From the NCBI RefSeq assembly GCF_963678635.1, contig NC_087064.1, forward strand, positions 66,023,548 to 66,087,547: a stretch of 64,000 bases of DNA, read 5' to 3'. The DNA comes from Symsagittifera roscoffensis. Lineage: Eukaryota > Xenacoelomorpha > Acoela > Convolutidae. The translations under genes were made by a program, and so were the position numbers. Numbering within the stretch: the stretch's first letter is position 1; each line of letters opens with the position of its first letter. Below, piece by piece: positions 42,801 through 50,519 of this stretch. The notes under the pieces were generated by a model. That model searched no databases, was not told the origin of the DNA, and saw only the letters and a program-made list of their open reading frames with translations.

Positions 42801-45111
42801 GTTTTCGAAAATCTAAATCGGGTTCTCGAATTGAAGAAGGATGGGATGCTCTCTTTTTTATTGCTATTTTCCTTAATTGTGGTGTTAAGGTCATCATTAA
42901 GATTTCTGTCATCTTAGTGTTTTTATAGTCGTGTGTATTTAGTGAATATGCTTTTCGAACTAGTGTTTCGATTCTTACTGCTATTTGCTTGATGGTTTCG
43001 TTTGGTAATCTGCGAATTTCATTACATAAAACTCTTTGTTGTTGTTTGTTTCTTTCGGAGTCAAACATTTTTGAAAATTCTTGTGTAAATCTTTTCCAGT
43101 TTGATTTTATTTCTTGAGGTAGTACTGAAAACCATTTTTGGGCTGCGCCATCTAAGGTTGTTTGTATTAACGCTGTGCGTCGATGTATCCAATTTTGATG
43201 TAGTGGCGTATTTATTGGTTCAGGTCCGATATTTAAAATCAGGTTTGCTGTTACTGCATTTAAATAGTCTTCTACAGAGTATTCAGGGTCTGTTCCTGTG
43301 AAAACCATTAAAGGTTTGTTTGATGTTATTGATGATCCACCCATAAGGTATGGATTCATTGTCATTTGTAATGATTCTGCTGCATTTGGCATTTGAGAAA
43401 AATTTGAAAGTTGGTTTCTTGTTATTTCATGTTGTTGAAGATAATATGGTAGTGGTATTTCATTTTGCATTTGTGATGGTTGATACGAGTGTGCAATCAT
43501 TGGATTTTGTTGTTGAATTGGTTGAAAGGATTGTGTATTAATTGGATTTTGTTGTTGAATTGCTTGTTGATGTTGTGCATCTATTGGTTGTGGAGAAAAA
43601 TTCCTATGATTTATACGTGTTTTCTGTATTCCTTGTCTACGATATTCTTGAGTATTTTGTGCAAATATATCTGGTTGTAGGAAATCTTCATCTGAGGATA
43701 AATAATCCATTTGATAAGATGTTTGTTTTTTATTTTTATTTTGTTGAAAAAATGGGTAATTTTCACTGCGATCCTGTGGAGGATTTGGTTGAAAATTATT
43801 TGAATTATATTGGGCTGTTGGGTTATCCCAGTTTCGAGGTTTTGTATATTGATTAAAATTCCTTTGTGGTTGATAATTTGTTTTTGACGGATGTGTATAA
43901 TTATAATTATGGTCTGCAAAGTTGTTTCTAGTGAATGTTTTGCGTGTTTTTGATGGTATTGTCACGGGTTTGTATGTTTGATAATCCATATGTGAATATT
44001 TAGGGGCAACCGAAGGTTTTACGGTTGATTGTAAGGTTACCTGTGTTTGTGAAGGATTTGTATTTCTTGGTGTTGTTAAATTTGGGCGTATTGGTGAAAT
44101 ACTTTGTTGTGTAGTTGTTGTGTGTACAATTTCTTCATTTATGAAGTGTGATGGTGTCTGGATATCTTGTTGAGTAAGATTCCTAGTTCCATTGAGGTTT
44201 TCATTGTGTATGACTGTAGAGTTTAAACTATTATTTTGTGTATCGGGTAAAAATGTATTATAGTTTAATGGTGTTGCATCAATTGTTAATGGTATTACTC
44301 TTACATAGTCTCTTATGTAAGATATTGTACCTATTGCTTGACTTGAGATTGATTGTGGGAAGCTTATAAATGCGGGATGAGACCATTCGGGGTCCCAAAC
44401 ATAATCTGATTGTTCTGTGATAGCGGTTTCATCGTTCGAATTTTGGGGTCTAAAATTTTTTCTTGCTTGTGCAATTAAATCAATATTGTGTGTGAAATAA
44501 TCTATTATGAACCATGCTAAAATTTTTTGTAAATCGTGTCTGGTATGTTGTGAAACGTCGTCTTTCGTGAAATTTTCTTTAATGACGTTCAAATAACTAG
44601 AGAGTAGTGTGATTTCATGTCGTACTCTTAAATGTTTAGATGTGTCTGTCGGTGAGACATTTGTTAATGGTAGTTCATTTTCTAATATTGAAATATAACT
44701 ATATATTATTGCGAAAACTTCATTGGTGAAAATGGAGTTTGCTCTTTGTGAGTTATGGTATTGGATGCTTTTTATATATTCTGAAAAGACTTTTGAAAAT
44801 TCTAAATCGAGATCGTCTGTTTGAATAGTATATGTTCTATTATTATGGTTTGGGGAAGTGAATTCTATAGAGTAGATTCCGTACTGTTGTGTTATGTTGC
44901 ATATATCTTTTAGATAGTGATCTATGATTTGTCTTTTGATTTTTACATCGGGGAACTCTGTTTTACATGGACTAATTCCGGGTTCAAATAAATTTATGAG
45001 TAAATTTTGACAAAATAAGTGTTGTCCTCTATCAGTATCTGCGTCTACTATAAAGGGAAAGATTTCATCATCATCTGGAGTTTCTTCACCTGGAGTGTGT
45101 GTTGAGCTCAT
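36889..45111 (-). CDS. gag-pol: Ty3/gypsy gag-pol polyprotein, single frame (2740 aa)
   Basis: Starts ATG AGC TCA. Residues 1 to about 590 are an N-terminal region I cannot assign, Gln/Asn-rich after about 330. About 600-800 is the retrotransposon gag domain (MVFTGTDPEY, then QTTLDGAAQKWF). A CCHC zinc knuckle, CNYCRRYGHSISEC, spans 842-855, followed by an Arg/Ser/Asn/Tyr-rich tail. Protease DSGA begins at D1229. RT has D1674 (TTADMNSAYNQMPL) and YLDD at 1737-1740. RNase H has D1886 (YAMCDASNFGIG) and LFTDHKP. Integrase has its zinc site from H2249 and H2256 to CIVC, with catalytic D2321, D2381 and E2417 (35 residues apart). A GPY motif is at 2594. All catalytic residues are present and no stop separates gag from pol. 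It overlaps the upstream 155-aa ORF by 26 nt. Confidence 0.96.
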   Translation of the reverse strand: MSSTHTPGEETPDDDEIFPFIVDADTDRGQHLFCQNLLINLFEPGISPCKTEFPDVKIKRQIIDHYLKDICNITQQYGIYSIEFTSPNHNNRTYTIQTDDLDLEFSKVFSEYIKSIQYHNSQRANSIFTNEVFAIIYSYISILENELPLTNVSPTDTSKHLRVRHEITLLSSYLNVIKENFTKDDVSQHTRHDLQKILAWFIIDYFTHNIDLIAQARKNFRPQNSNDETAITEQSDYVWDPEWSHPAFISFPQSISSQAIGTISYIRDYVRVIPLTIDATPLNYNTFLPDTQNNSLNSTVIHNENLNGTRNLTQQDIQTPSHFINEEIVHTTTTQQSISPIRPNLTTPRNTNPSQTQVTLQSTVKPSVAPKYSHMDYQTYKPVTIPSKTRKTFTRNNFADHNYNYTHPSKTNYQPQRNFNQYTKPRNWDNPTAQYNSNNFQPNPPQDRSENYPFFQQNKNKKQTSYQMDYLSSDEDFLQPDIFAQNTQEYRRQGIQKTRINHRNFSPQPIDAQHQQAIQQQNPINTQSFQPIQQQNPMIAHSYQPSQMQNEIPLPYYLQQHEITRNQLSNFSQMPNAAESLQMTMNPYLMGGSSITSNKPLMVFTGTDPEYSVEDYLNAVTANLILNIGPEPINTPLHQNWIHRRTALIQTTLDGAAQKWFSVLPQEIKSNWKRFTQEFSKMFDSERNKQQQRVLCNEIRRLPNETIKQIAVRIETLVRKAYSLNTHDYKNTKMTEILMMTLTPQLRKIAIKKRASHPSSIREPDLDFRKLVDKLEQAEITMKLEETENLKLQYVNKIETTPTNINNIQESETDLVEKITEILNIYEKNPNFKGKPSFKKWCNYCRRYGHSISECRQKQQDSQNKPQKYKEPNKSFYQYMKKDQNLPNKNVYSNNSSGKPLPNNTSYTRNQSPYNSSYRGRSPERRNTYNSSQNHYNRPNSRNNYSRSNSNTQRFVSRSNSQPRNNYYPNNQSRNSSYNRNRNYSYNRNRSYSNNRNQNYPNNRSRNNSYNRSNYNRPNNNYQNRSRNNSQNRHPSYNNRYRNYSKSPHRNNNHYNTSNNRHRSSTPKHQRQINQVQSNPETTSDPPGIDDTVTDTLQLNQINCTSSDSESDTENTLAINMIKVENDYESVIYEQPFPSHIYENQSKFLQNHYTTPINSTPTTQETNAKNTTAQPDQNAKTKCLNTNHIYQNIQKEQPKEKIWTIPFLLESPRNKEFQPPDLEIDFLIDSGAESNIINIPTWNEIKSLHPKLTPLETSSKLATAQGSTLINYGKIQLFLLPTRTIEQSKILNKPFKQIFHITDIKYNIIGIPFISKYIPTINILNSKILIKDKYTKTKETSLTFFQRLNKQPPFFSKFYPIYNQQRKHLKPLSGNIYNFSIKQVHQYDKEQNKQKFYMSDFEFKPIHKFFKITISSIKYLKNSNSDIISLHVYNNTPYQVTLPLGLLGYCETNATITPIHEKAYRVNNILQLLDICQSTILNEELSINNIISNENRNTDYFTKTPYFKPTFNISNYTEHQQKFLTMFNFQHSQITQDEFEKLAKQLIKYSSVYATSKFDVGKISSSLHLPLKPDAVFKKQRASKVPIHLHDKVNRLLDILEQYNIISPVNKEEQPKGNTFINPVIILAKGESLKIVLDARYLNSLIDESKCNWPIEPIQVILTKINGKYFTTADMNSAYNQMPLDEQSRRLTQFVIGNQQYEFNRLFYGISIGPAAFSAFMSKIFRPLILKKNAITYLDDVFMQSQTKDEMFKVLETYHQILQNENLKAAPDKSHFFLTKVKFLGHNIERKTITPLKSRIDAIQKLQPPTNKKKIQEFLGMLNFLSKYVYKMQLYLRPFYNILRQQNNFEWNTEHQTRFEEIKKLLTEQISNTIPDPDQPFYAMCDASNFGIGAALLQSHNGTNKMNLISANSRLFTQAELRLSTLMRECTAIIYTLTEYEFLILGSKHPTVLFTDHKPIIFLFTQKSNPNHRVYRFQLILMKFPNLHIVWTAGKNLALPDTLSRNTPPELLTRKTTVEIPKNIKFYLAENETSPRLECKYAVKTDIEQSQINNLQHFPLYLDCQNNHYEVDLLGTSTFKPIPYSQWIKNNTQQKRTKQHLPKKDHFPLIEKEDLTDKINLSGPQTSDSKYTINQVFDLHDPLDTIPLPKLEIENIFLPPTETITISTLKQYQNLDPIIRQLKSWHKYKTKPIKADSTILGNKTLLRYFRKFNNTTINEKTDLLEYNLNESTVPCLPISMILIAFNISHTQNIKGHSGSEKTYSNFIQNFYFPNAPIWIKVLCNDCIVCQLNKPYPNQKQIAQKQDFKGQSLYFNHRISFDTKGPISPSSEGNSYIMVIVDAFTHYVALNPVPHCNAYYAYTTLYEHWIAKFGLPEILVTDNGTEFINNEIITLCHLYNIKHKPRTSHAPWTNGLVEGMNRSLQEYLRCIINGNDTKYTEWSADVKLFPLAYNSQITTTLGMSPYEMVFNQKPRKPIMFTANSHKNAQGYCQPNKDSICYNLPLHTHDEDHFHHPQILKLASGTHTEWILNRDKKHNEIYQKITKKLLQRQNINEQINSRFTPASDLKIGTFVLIPNFNTQKGISKKLQPLRKGPYQIIAKPTDVTYKIIDSNKKEIVQHRNNLLPYYPKEYALRELTQLYSFTGLKIVQNAPHLKNTEQNDNPTENQNTKPTVTKNNTQNQKESPKQRKNRKMTEQIIPQEEIDKSEHRKTTRLRNQPRKNYKMFIPQSKILKKVEFKK

Positions 45112-45553
45112 TTTTTCGTTCGATGACTGTTAATATGTAATTATTAATGTGTCGAATTGGTTGATTCCAATTGTATAGATGTACTGGTTTGTGTTTGTAC
45201 TGCTTTTTTATTCTTCTTTTTCCTCTTTGTGATGAATTTGAAGTTGTTTCTGAGTCAGAAAAATATAATTGATCGTGAAGTGGGTAATTTTTATCTACTG
45301 ATTCTTTTAGTTTGTAAAGTTCGTCTAAACTGTTGGTTTCTGATTCTGAAAATGCGTTTCGATTCTTTGAAAATCTTTTTCGTGTTATTTGTCTTTGTTT
45401 AGTTATTATTTTTCTCTTTAGTGTTTGTCGTTTTGTGCGAATGTATCCAACTGTTTGTGTATGAGGTGTGATTACAAGGTCGTATTTTTTGTTATCTATT
45501 TCACAATTGTGTAAAATGATTGTTTGTTTATTTCCTAGGTTTTTAAATGACAT
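45086..45553 (-). CDS. Basic 155-aa ORF upstream of gag
   Basis: ATG start (MSFKNLGNKQTIIL). Two Arg/Lys-rich blocks, KRQTLKRKIITKQRQITRKR and RGKRRIKKQYKHK, alternate with acidic Ser clusters (FSESETNSLDE and FSDSETTSNSS). This pattern suggests nuclear or RNA targeting. No family was recognised. It ends 26 nt inside gag-pol in a different frame, so gag-pol needs leaky scanning, reinitiation or frameshifting if both come from one mRNA. A regulatory protein is a reasonable guess, not shown. Confidence 0.65.
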   Translation of the reverse strand: MSFKNLGNKQTIILHNCEIDNKKYDLVITPHTQTVGYIRTKRQTLKRKIITKQRQITRKRFSKNRNAFSESETNSLDELYKLKESVDKNYPLHDQLYFSDSETTSNSSQRGKRRIKKQYKHKPVHLYNWNQPIRHINNYILTVIERKNELNTHSR

Positions 45554-46784
45554 AAGGTTTAGGATGACAGATGCAAAAGGTTGTTAAATGATTTCTATTT
45601 TCTTAAACTGTTAGTTCTTACGATTTTTTGGTTAGCTTAACCTGGGTCTTTTTGTTCAGGGTTGGAGAGAAAAGTATATCGATTCCGGAGAATGATTTTA
45701 CTTTCTCGTGACTAGTATAAGCTAAGGTGTTAACTTACTTAATCTTACTTAAGGGAGTGATTGTGTTCAAGGGTTGGAGAATAGTAAATCGATCCACAAG
45801 GTTCAGGTATAATTAGAACGCGAGTAGTTCGTTAGGTACTATTTTAAACTTACTAAGTCTAAGATTTATCCTGGGTCTGGTAAGAGGGGGGGTCAAGTGA
45901 AGGATGAATAACCGAAGTTCTTCACTGCTTATCCTAATTTGAATGATTAGTTTTGTTTAAAAATTTCTATTAGTCTTGGGTTTTTAGAAAGGGTTGGATA
46001 GTGAATCGACGTTTGAGGTCGTTAGACACTAATTAAGTGGGTGGGGGAGAACAAAGTTGTTCTGTTTGATCCAAGGATAAGCCTTGATGATCAAATTTAA
46101 AATTTAATTAAGTAGAAAATGATTTAAGATCCAAGGATAAGCCTTGATGATCTGGTTTTAAAATTAAGTGACTTTAAGTTTTAATAATGTTTTAATTTGT
46201 GTAAAGTAAAGATTTAGTGTTTTTATGATATTAGTGGGTTTGATGATTGCTGTTATGTTTTAGGTGATGAAGCTGGAACAACAGGATGATTTATGATTAC
46301 TAACCATTTATTGTCATGCTACTAATTTTTATTTTTATTTTCCAATAAATATTTTTCAAACATGTTTTGTATAATACTGCAGAATTTTAAGAAAACGATC
46401 TTAGATCTTTTTATCAATCGTTATTGTATAATATTAATTTTGTTTAGCGCCTGAAATGATTTTGAAGATTAGCTTCAAGGTTTTATGTTTGCAAATGGAA
46501 ATCTAAATTCATTGCAAGTAGTATTCGAAATATAAAAGTTTGTTCTGGCTTTTGCCGAACTATCATATAACTATACGGCAAGTTTCTACTTTGTCGTATG
46601 TCGTCTTTGGTTCGATGTCTTCTTCCAATTCCGGGTAGTTCTATTATGGTTCGGAATATTGGCTCTGATCTATTGAGTCGGAGAGACATTTCAATTAAAT
46701 TATTGTCGTATAACATTTTGTAAATGTTTTTGTCTAATTTCTAATCTATTCTTGGTTAATTCTAATCTAATAAGGTCTTGTTCG
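45554..46784 (-). other. Leader of the Ty3 element, with internal repeats
   Basis: Noncoding in sense. On the + strand a 25-bp unit (GATCCAAGGATAAGCCTTGA and 5 more bases) occurs at 46068-46092 and 46128-46152, and contains a CAAGG/CCTTG hairpin. A GGGTTGGAGA / GGGTTGGATAG motif followed by AATCGA recurs near 45660, 45771 and 45989. A sense splice-donor match, GTAAGT, begins at 45738. Confidence 0.6.
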
Positions 46785-46802
46785 AGACTTATGGTCGCAC
46801 CA
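46785..46802 (-). other. Candidate primer binding site of the Ty3 element
   Basis: Two bases inside the 5' LTR the sense strand reads TGGTGCGACCATAAGTCT. TGG complements the universal tRNA CCA end. I cannot assign the tRNA species. Confidence 0.6.
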
Positions 46803-46804
46803 GA

Positions 46805-47212
46805 TGAGTTATGACTGGGGCGTAACTCATAGAGTAATTTCGGATAGGGTACACCGTCTGCTCGTCACGCTATCTTATTTTCGGCCGGATAGATTCGTGC
46901 AACTTCTTAGTCTAATACCGATCCTAATCTTACTCTTATACTATCTAGTCTCAGGTTGTTTAACTAGTCTCTGCTAGGCTCAATAGATCTAGGGTATACT
47001 GGTTTATTGCGGCTGCTGAAGTGCTCGGGAGAGTCCAACTAATTTCTAAGTTAAATTCAAATCTCTCTGGTGCTGAAATTACAAGTAACTTCAGCACTTA
47101 CAAATAAGTGGGTTGTTAGTTAGATGGATCATGATTGGTTAATATTAAATACTTTACATTGGTAAAACATTTAATTTATCCAATCATAAAATATAGTTTA
47201 GATCAGGTTCCA
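46805..47212 (-). repeat. 5' LTR of the Ty3 element
   Basis: 408 bp and the same sequence as 28364-28771. Sense AATAAA at 47003-47008; palindrome at 47070-47097. Flanked outside by CAAT. Confidence 0.95.
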
Positions 47213-47446
47213 CAATTTTCATTTCGATTTGCAACAAAAAAAATTAAACAAACTTTGGAGAAAGGGGAAAAGATACTTCGTCGATATTTATTAAAGTAAC
47301 ACTCTTGGCTAGAATTTGACGCTACTGGTTCTCAATTCAATCAACCAGGTACTTGAGTTTTTATTTAAAAAAACACTTGGCCAGGTAAGGCTAAAACAGA
47401 TCTAATTCTGAAAAAGTTTTGCGGAAAAGGGAGGCGGAGCAAAAAA
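47213..47446. other. Flank between the Ty3 element and MITE-like repeat
   Basis: Starts with the CAAT target duplication. No further feature was seen. Confidence 0.5.
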
Positions 47447-47769
47447 CAGAATGGTCTATGAGCAGAATGGATCTCCAAGAGCAGAAAAAGAGAAAAATAA
47501 TAAATTTTTGATACATGGGTTAATTGAGAAAACAATTATTATAATCTTCAATAATACCAAGAAACTGAATAAAGTATGCATGAAAAGAATAATTGTATCA
47601 AGTTTTTCTAAAATTGAATTAAGAAAAAAATCTGGATTTAATTATTCAAATTAACTATTGCTTCTTCGGTAATATTGACAATACTTATACTTAACTTACC
47701 GATTGCCGTATAAATTTTAATATTTTTGTTTTTCTGCTCTTGGACCCATTCTGCTCTTAGACCATTCTG
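47447..47769. mobile_element. MITE-like element with long terminal inverted repeats
   Basis: The left end (CAGAATGGTCTATGAGCAGA, continuing CCAAGAGCAGAAAAA) reappears inverted at the right end (47720-47769) with a few changes, giving arms of about 50-60 bp around an AT-rich core. It is 323 bp, noncoding, with no clear target duplication. Confidence 0.6.
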
Positions 47770-48260
47770 CTTATTGACTGGCCACCGCTGAAAAGACTAT
47801 CTAGAGCTATATTTACGAGTAATTTTACAAGCCATTAAGCTATAAATGCATTCTATTGTGCGCATTTATGGTCTTCATCTATTTACAAGCACAGCTTGAA
47901 TTGCCTCGCAGTGGCCATAATAATAAATGCCATGTCTTGTCACGTCAATACCAAAACAACGCTCGTAATATCATTCTTTATAAAATTAAATCATTGCTTC
48001 TGGTGTCTTTCGGACCAAATAGTGAAATAATTTAATTCCACGGTGCAAAAAATGTGTTCAAGTAGGCTTAGCGACTGTATTGATCAACAAACAAGTGACG
48101 TATTGTGTTTTCTTGGATGATTCTTTTTTTTGATCGTTTCACTGCGAAACGGATCTGGAAGTTGTTCTGTCGCAGGCGAGCAATGAACGGAATCATCTTC
48201 AAGACCAAGTTTACGATGTCATGCTCGATTTATCCGACCCCATTTTTACAATAAAGTAAC
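47770..48260. other. Flank upstream of the U1-like gene
   Basis: No coding signal. It should hold the proximal promoter element if the U1 gene is live, but I cannot define one without a species consensus. Confidence 0.4.
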
Positions 48261-48421
48261 ATACTTACCTGGCGCCGACCGTCCTCTGATCAAGCAGAGA
48301 GGTGGTCCAGGGCGAGGCCTCTGCATTGCACTGCGCTGAGGTTGACCCCTGCGATTTCTCCAAGTGAGAAACTCGGACGCACAATTTATTAGTGTGGGGA
48401 CTGCGTTCGCGCTCTCCCCTT
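48261..48421 (+). ncRNA. U1: U1 spliceosomal snRNA gene (divergent copy or pseudogene)
   Basis: The 5' end ATACTTACCTG is the exact U1 sequence that pairs with 5' splice sites. It continues with U1 landmarks in order: CCAGGGCGAGGC, the U1A-binding loop string ATTGCAC, TTGACCCCTGCGATTTCTCC, and the terminal stem GGGGACTGCGTTCGCGC..TCCCC. The 161-nt length fits the 160-165 nt of animal U1. Two protein sites deviate: the U1-70K loop reads GATCAAGCAG instead of the usual GATCACGAAG type, and the Sm-site region reads AATTTATTAG instead of AATTTGTGG or AATTTTTGG. It could therefore be a variant or a pseudogene; identity as U1-derived is secure. Confidence 0.9.
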
Positions 48422-48509
48422 AATAATCTGAACATTCTCAACAATTACTGCAGCGCTGATCAAGAACATAGTAAACACTTTAAAACGTTTTCTCTAATAT
48501 GTTTTAAAA

Positions 48510-48602
48510 GGAGTCTTAACGGGCTTCCAAGGTATGCTAGATTTAGGACAAATTAATTGATCCAAAAACTGAACGCAATTCATTTAGTTCAACCTGTTTT
48601 TT
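48510..48602 (-). pseudogene. Second copy of a Ty3-like RT relic
   Basis: GGAGTCTTAACGGGCTTCCA and the next 70 bp match 27169-27262 closely. In the same orientation as there, it is a fragment of the decayed pol family. Confidence 0.6.
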
Positions 48603-48667
48603 TTGTTACCAAGAATAACTTTGTCTTTCTTTGTTTAACTTTGCTTAGATTTTTTTCAAGTAACCTG

Positions 48668-49027
48668 TGAGTTGGGATGGAAGTCTAACTCATAGAGTAA
48701 TTTCAGATAGGTACACACTCTGCTCGTCACGCTATCTTATTTTCGGCCGGATAGATTATATCTCTTAGTCTCTATAGCTCTTATATCTCTTAGTCTCAAT
48801 AGATCTAGAGTATACTGGTTTGTTACGAGTCGGTCTCTTGGAGAAAGCAACTAAGTTGTAAGTTAAATTCAAAATGCCCAGGTGCTGAAATTACAAGTAA
48901 TTTCAGCACTTTACAAATAAGTGGGTTGTTAGTTTGATGGAGTGTGATTGGTTAGTATTTAATATTTTATAGGGATAAAATATCTAAATTATAACCAATA
49001 ATAATATATAGTTTGGATCTGGTTCCA
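48668..49027 (-). mobile_element. Solo LTR of the same family as the 18.85-kb element
   Basis: 360 bp, same terminal sequences (TGAGTT...GGTTCCA on the + strand), same body but diverged and with deletions. Flanked by a 4-bp duplication CCTG at 48664-48667 and 49028-49031. Retains the palindrome, here as perfect 13-bp arms (48882-48894 / 48897-48909). Confidence 0.9.
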
Positions 49028-49031
49028 CCTG

Positions 49032-50031
49032 GGTAATTTCGCTCGGATCAAGAAAACTTCGTAAAATGACTCTAGCTGAATTAAAGTTTTGTAAATTTGT
49101 TCATTTCGGCCGATTTTATCAGCTTGGAATTTTAATTGAAATGCCGTACCATGGTGTTTGAATTTGAGAGTCTGATTAGCCAATCAGATTCAACCATATT
49201 ATTTAGAGTTCAAGAAAGATGTAGAAATACTGATTTTGGGCCGTTTAGTGCATAAGACCCCAAAAATTGCGTACCCGTGGTTAACAAAGCCAGGCCACTG
49301 AGAATAATTTCCCAGTGAAGTTTTAAGATTTTGATCAACCATACAAACCCTCTCACTCCCGCATAACAGTTTTGTTGGGATACATTAGCTGAATGAAATG
49401 AACACGGAGGAGAAGTGGAGCTTCGCATCACTTTAGATTCAATGCAAGCACGAGCATTGCAAACTATCAAATAGAAAATGAGACGAAAACATATATCAAA
49501 AGAAAAAAATTTGAATCAGCAAAATTATCTTGATTACGTAACTATTATTAAAGAAAAGTTTTTGGATCTACTTAACAATCTCCCCTTCTTTCAAGAAAGG
49601 GGGAGGGGAGATTCATTAGTAGATACAATAGGGGGGGATTGTTATGTAGATCCAATAAATCTCGTATTTATTGTTCCGACTTTCGATACGAAAGTAACGG
49701 AATATTTGTGCTCGGGGTGGGTGTTTTTTCTTCAGACAAGTTTCGACTTCTTAACTAGCCATTTTTGACGGAATTGTTTTATATCATTCAAAAGGTATTG
49801 TTGTCTTGAGCTCAAATTTGAAAAGATATTTCACCTATGATAGTTTTTCGTAAAGTTATGGGGGTTTAAAGATTGCTATTTTGGCCAATTTGGGACAACT
49901 AACGCGCGATATATTTCTGCGGAACCCGCGGCATCCAGGAACATACAGACACAAAATTGTGCTCCTATCCAGTGCACAGTTTGGCCATCGAAAAACAATG
50001 TTATAAACTGACAAAAACGCAGACTACAAAA
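49032..50031. other. Intergenic repeats left of the BEL/Pao element
   Basis: Holds the MITE-end piece at 49238 and dispersed repeat C at 49667-49920. The stretch 49320-49470 has loose similarity to 61960-62060 and 63095-63140. No gene. Confidence 0.55.
49667..49920 (+). repeat. Dispersed repeat C, copy inverted relative to 4580-4836
   Basis: GTTCCGACTTTCGATACGAA through ATGGGGGTTTAAAGATTGC to CGCGATATATTTC matches the complement of an alpha-spectrin intron segment. Confidence 0.75.
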
Positions 50032-50038
50032 CACAGAC

Positions 50039-50497
50039 TGTTGCAGCGCAAATATAAACGCAAATGTAAGCGAGAGTATAAATGCATATAAAATTGAACC
50101 AAAATGTAAATGCATATAGGGACAGTAGCCAAGCGTATACAGGGAGCGTCCCGGCCAATTCCTTTCTAGAACTCAAATATGCACCGAACTTGATGGGATG
50201 CTCCGTAACCAGGTTCGATCCCCCAAAACCTATTTTAACCGTCTTTTCGCTCTAATTTGGTCAGCCTTGATTAAGGCTGACCTTAAAAAAGAGCAATTTG
50301 TCTCAAGGACAAATACTGGCCATTTTTGCAGCTTGCTTTGAGTTATGCAGATGTTTTTGTGGCCGATGTTACCGATGATAAAGTTTGTTTAAAACTATCG
50401 TTATAATTTCAAATTTCCAGAGTTATTTTGCCGAGAAAATACTCATTAATTCAAGTGTTTAAAAACAGTTTTTTATAGTCGTGGAGATTGACGCGCA
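50039..50497 (+). repeat. 5' LTR of the BEL/Pao element
   Basis: Starts TGTTGCAGCGC and ends GACGCGCA. Shares GGGATGCTCCGTAACCAGG, GTCTCAAGGACAAATACTGG and much else with 58557-59142. Confidence 0.9.
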
Positions 50498-50501
50498 TAT
50501 T

Positions 50502-50519
50502 TTGGCGCCCCACAAGGGA
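50502..50519 (+). other. Primer binding site of the BEL/Pao element
   Basis: TGGCGCCCCACAAGGGAC lies a few bases after the 5' LTR. It is close to the sequence complementary to the 3' end of lysine tRNA. Confidence 0.75.

Larger units (their letters stand above)
28364..47212 (-). mobile_element. Complete 18.85-kb Ty3/gypsy-type LTR element with envelope and accessory ORFs
   Basis: Bounded by 408-bp LTRs and a CAAT target duplication (28360-28363 and 47213-47216). Sense order from 47212 downward: LTR, primer site, 1.2-kb leader, 155-aa basic ORF, gag-pol (2740 aa), 0.6-kb gap, two short membrane ORFs (76 and 62 aa), an ATG-less 378-codon ORF, an 872-aa envelope-like ORF, a 597-aa ORF, a 1.56-kb tail and LTR. 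RT-RNaseH-integrase order and the GPY motif after integrase place it in Ty3/gypsy. Identical LTRs and intact frames imply recent insertion. The sense strand is strongly G-poor. Usual elements of this group are 5-9 kb, so this one is exceptional in size and gene number. Confidence 0.95.

Noticed and set aside
39402-44000. Several + strand ORFs of 60-115 codons opposite gag-pol
   Set aside because: All are antisense to a confident coding region, rich in Tyr/Phe/Cys/Val as expected from the reversed A/C-rich sense strand.
46785-46802. Assignment of the Ty3 primer site to a particular tRNA
   Set aside because: I compared it mentally with common animal tRNA 3' ends (Lys, Ser, Leu, Trp, initiator Met, Arg) and none fits well enough to name.
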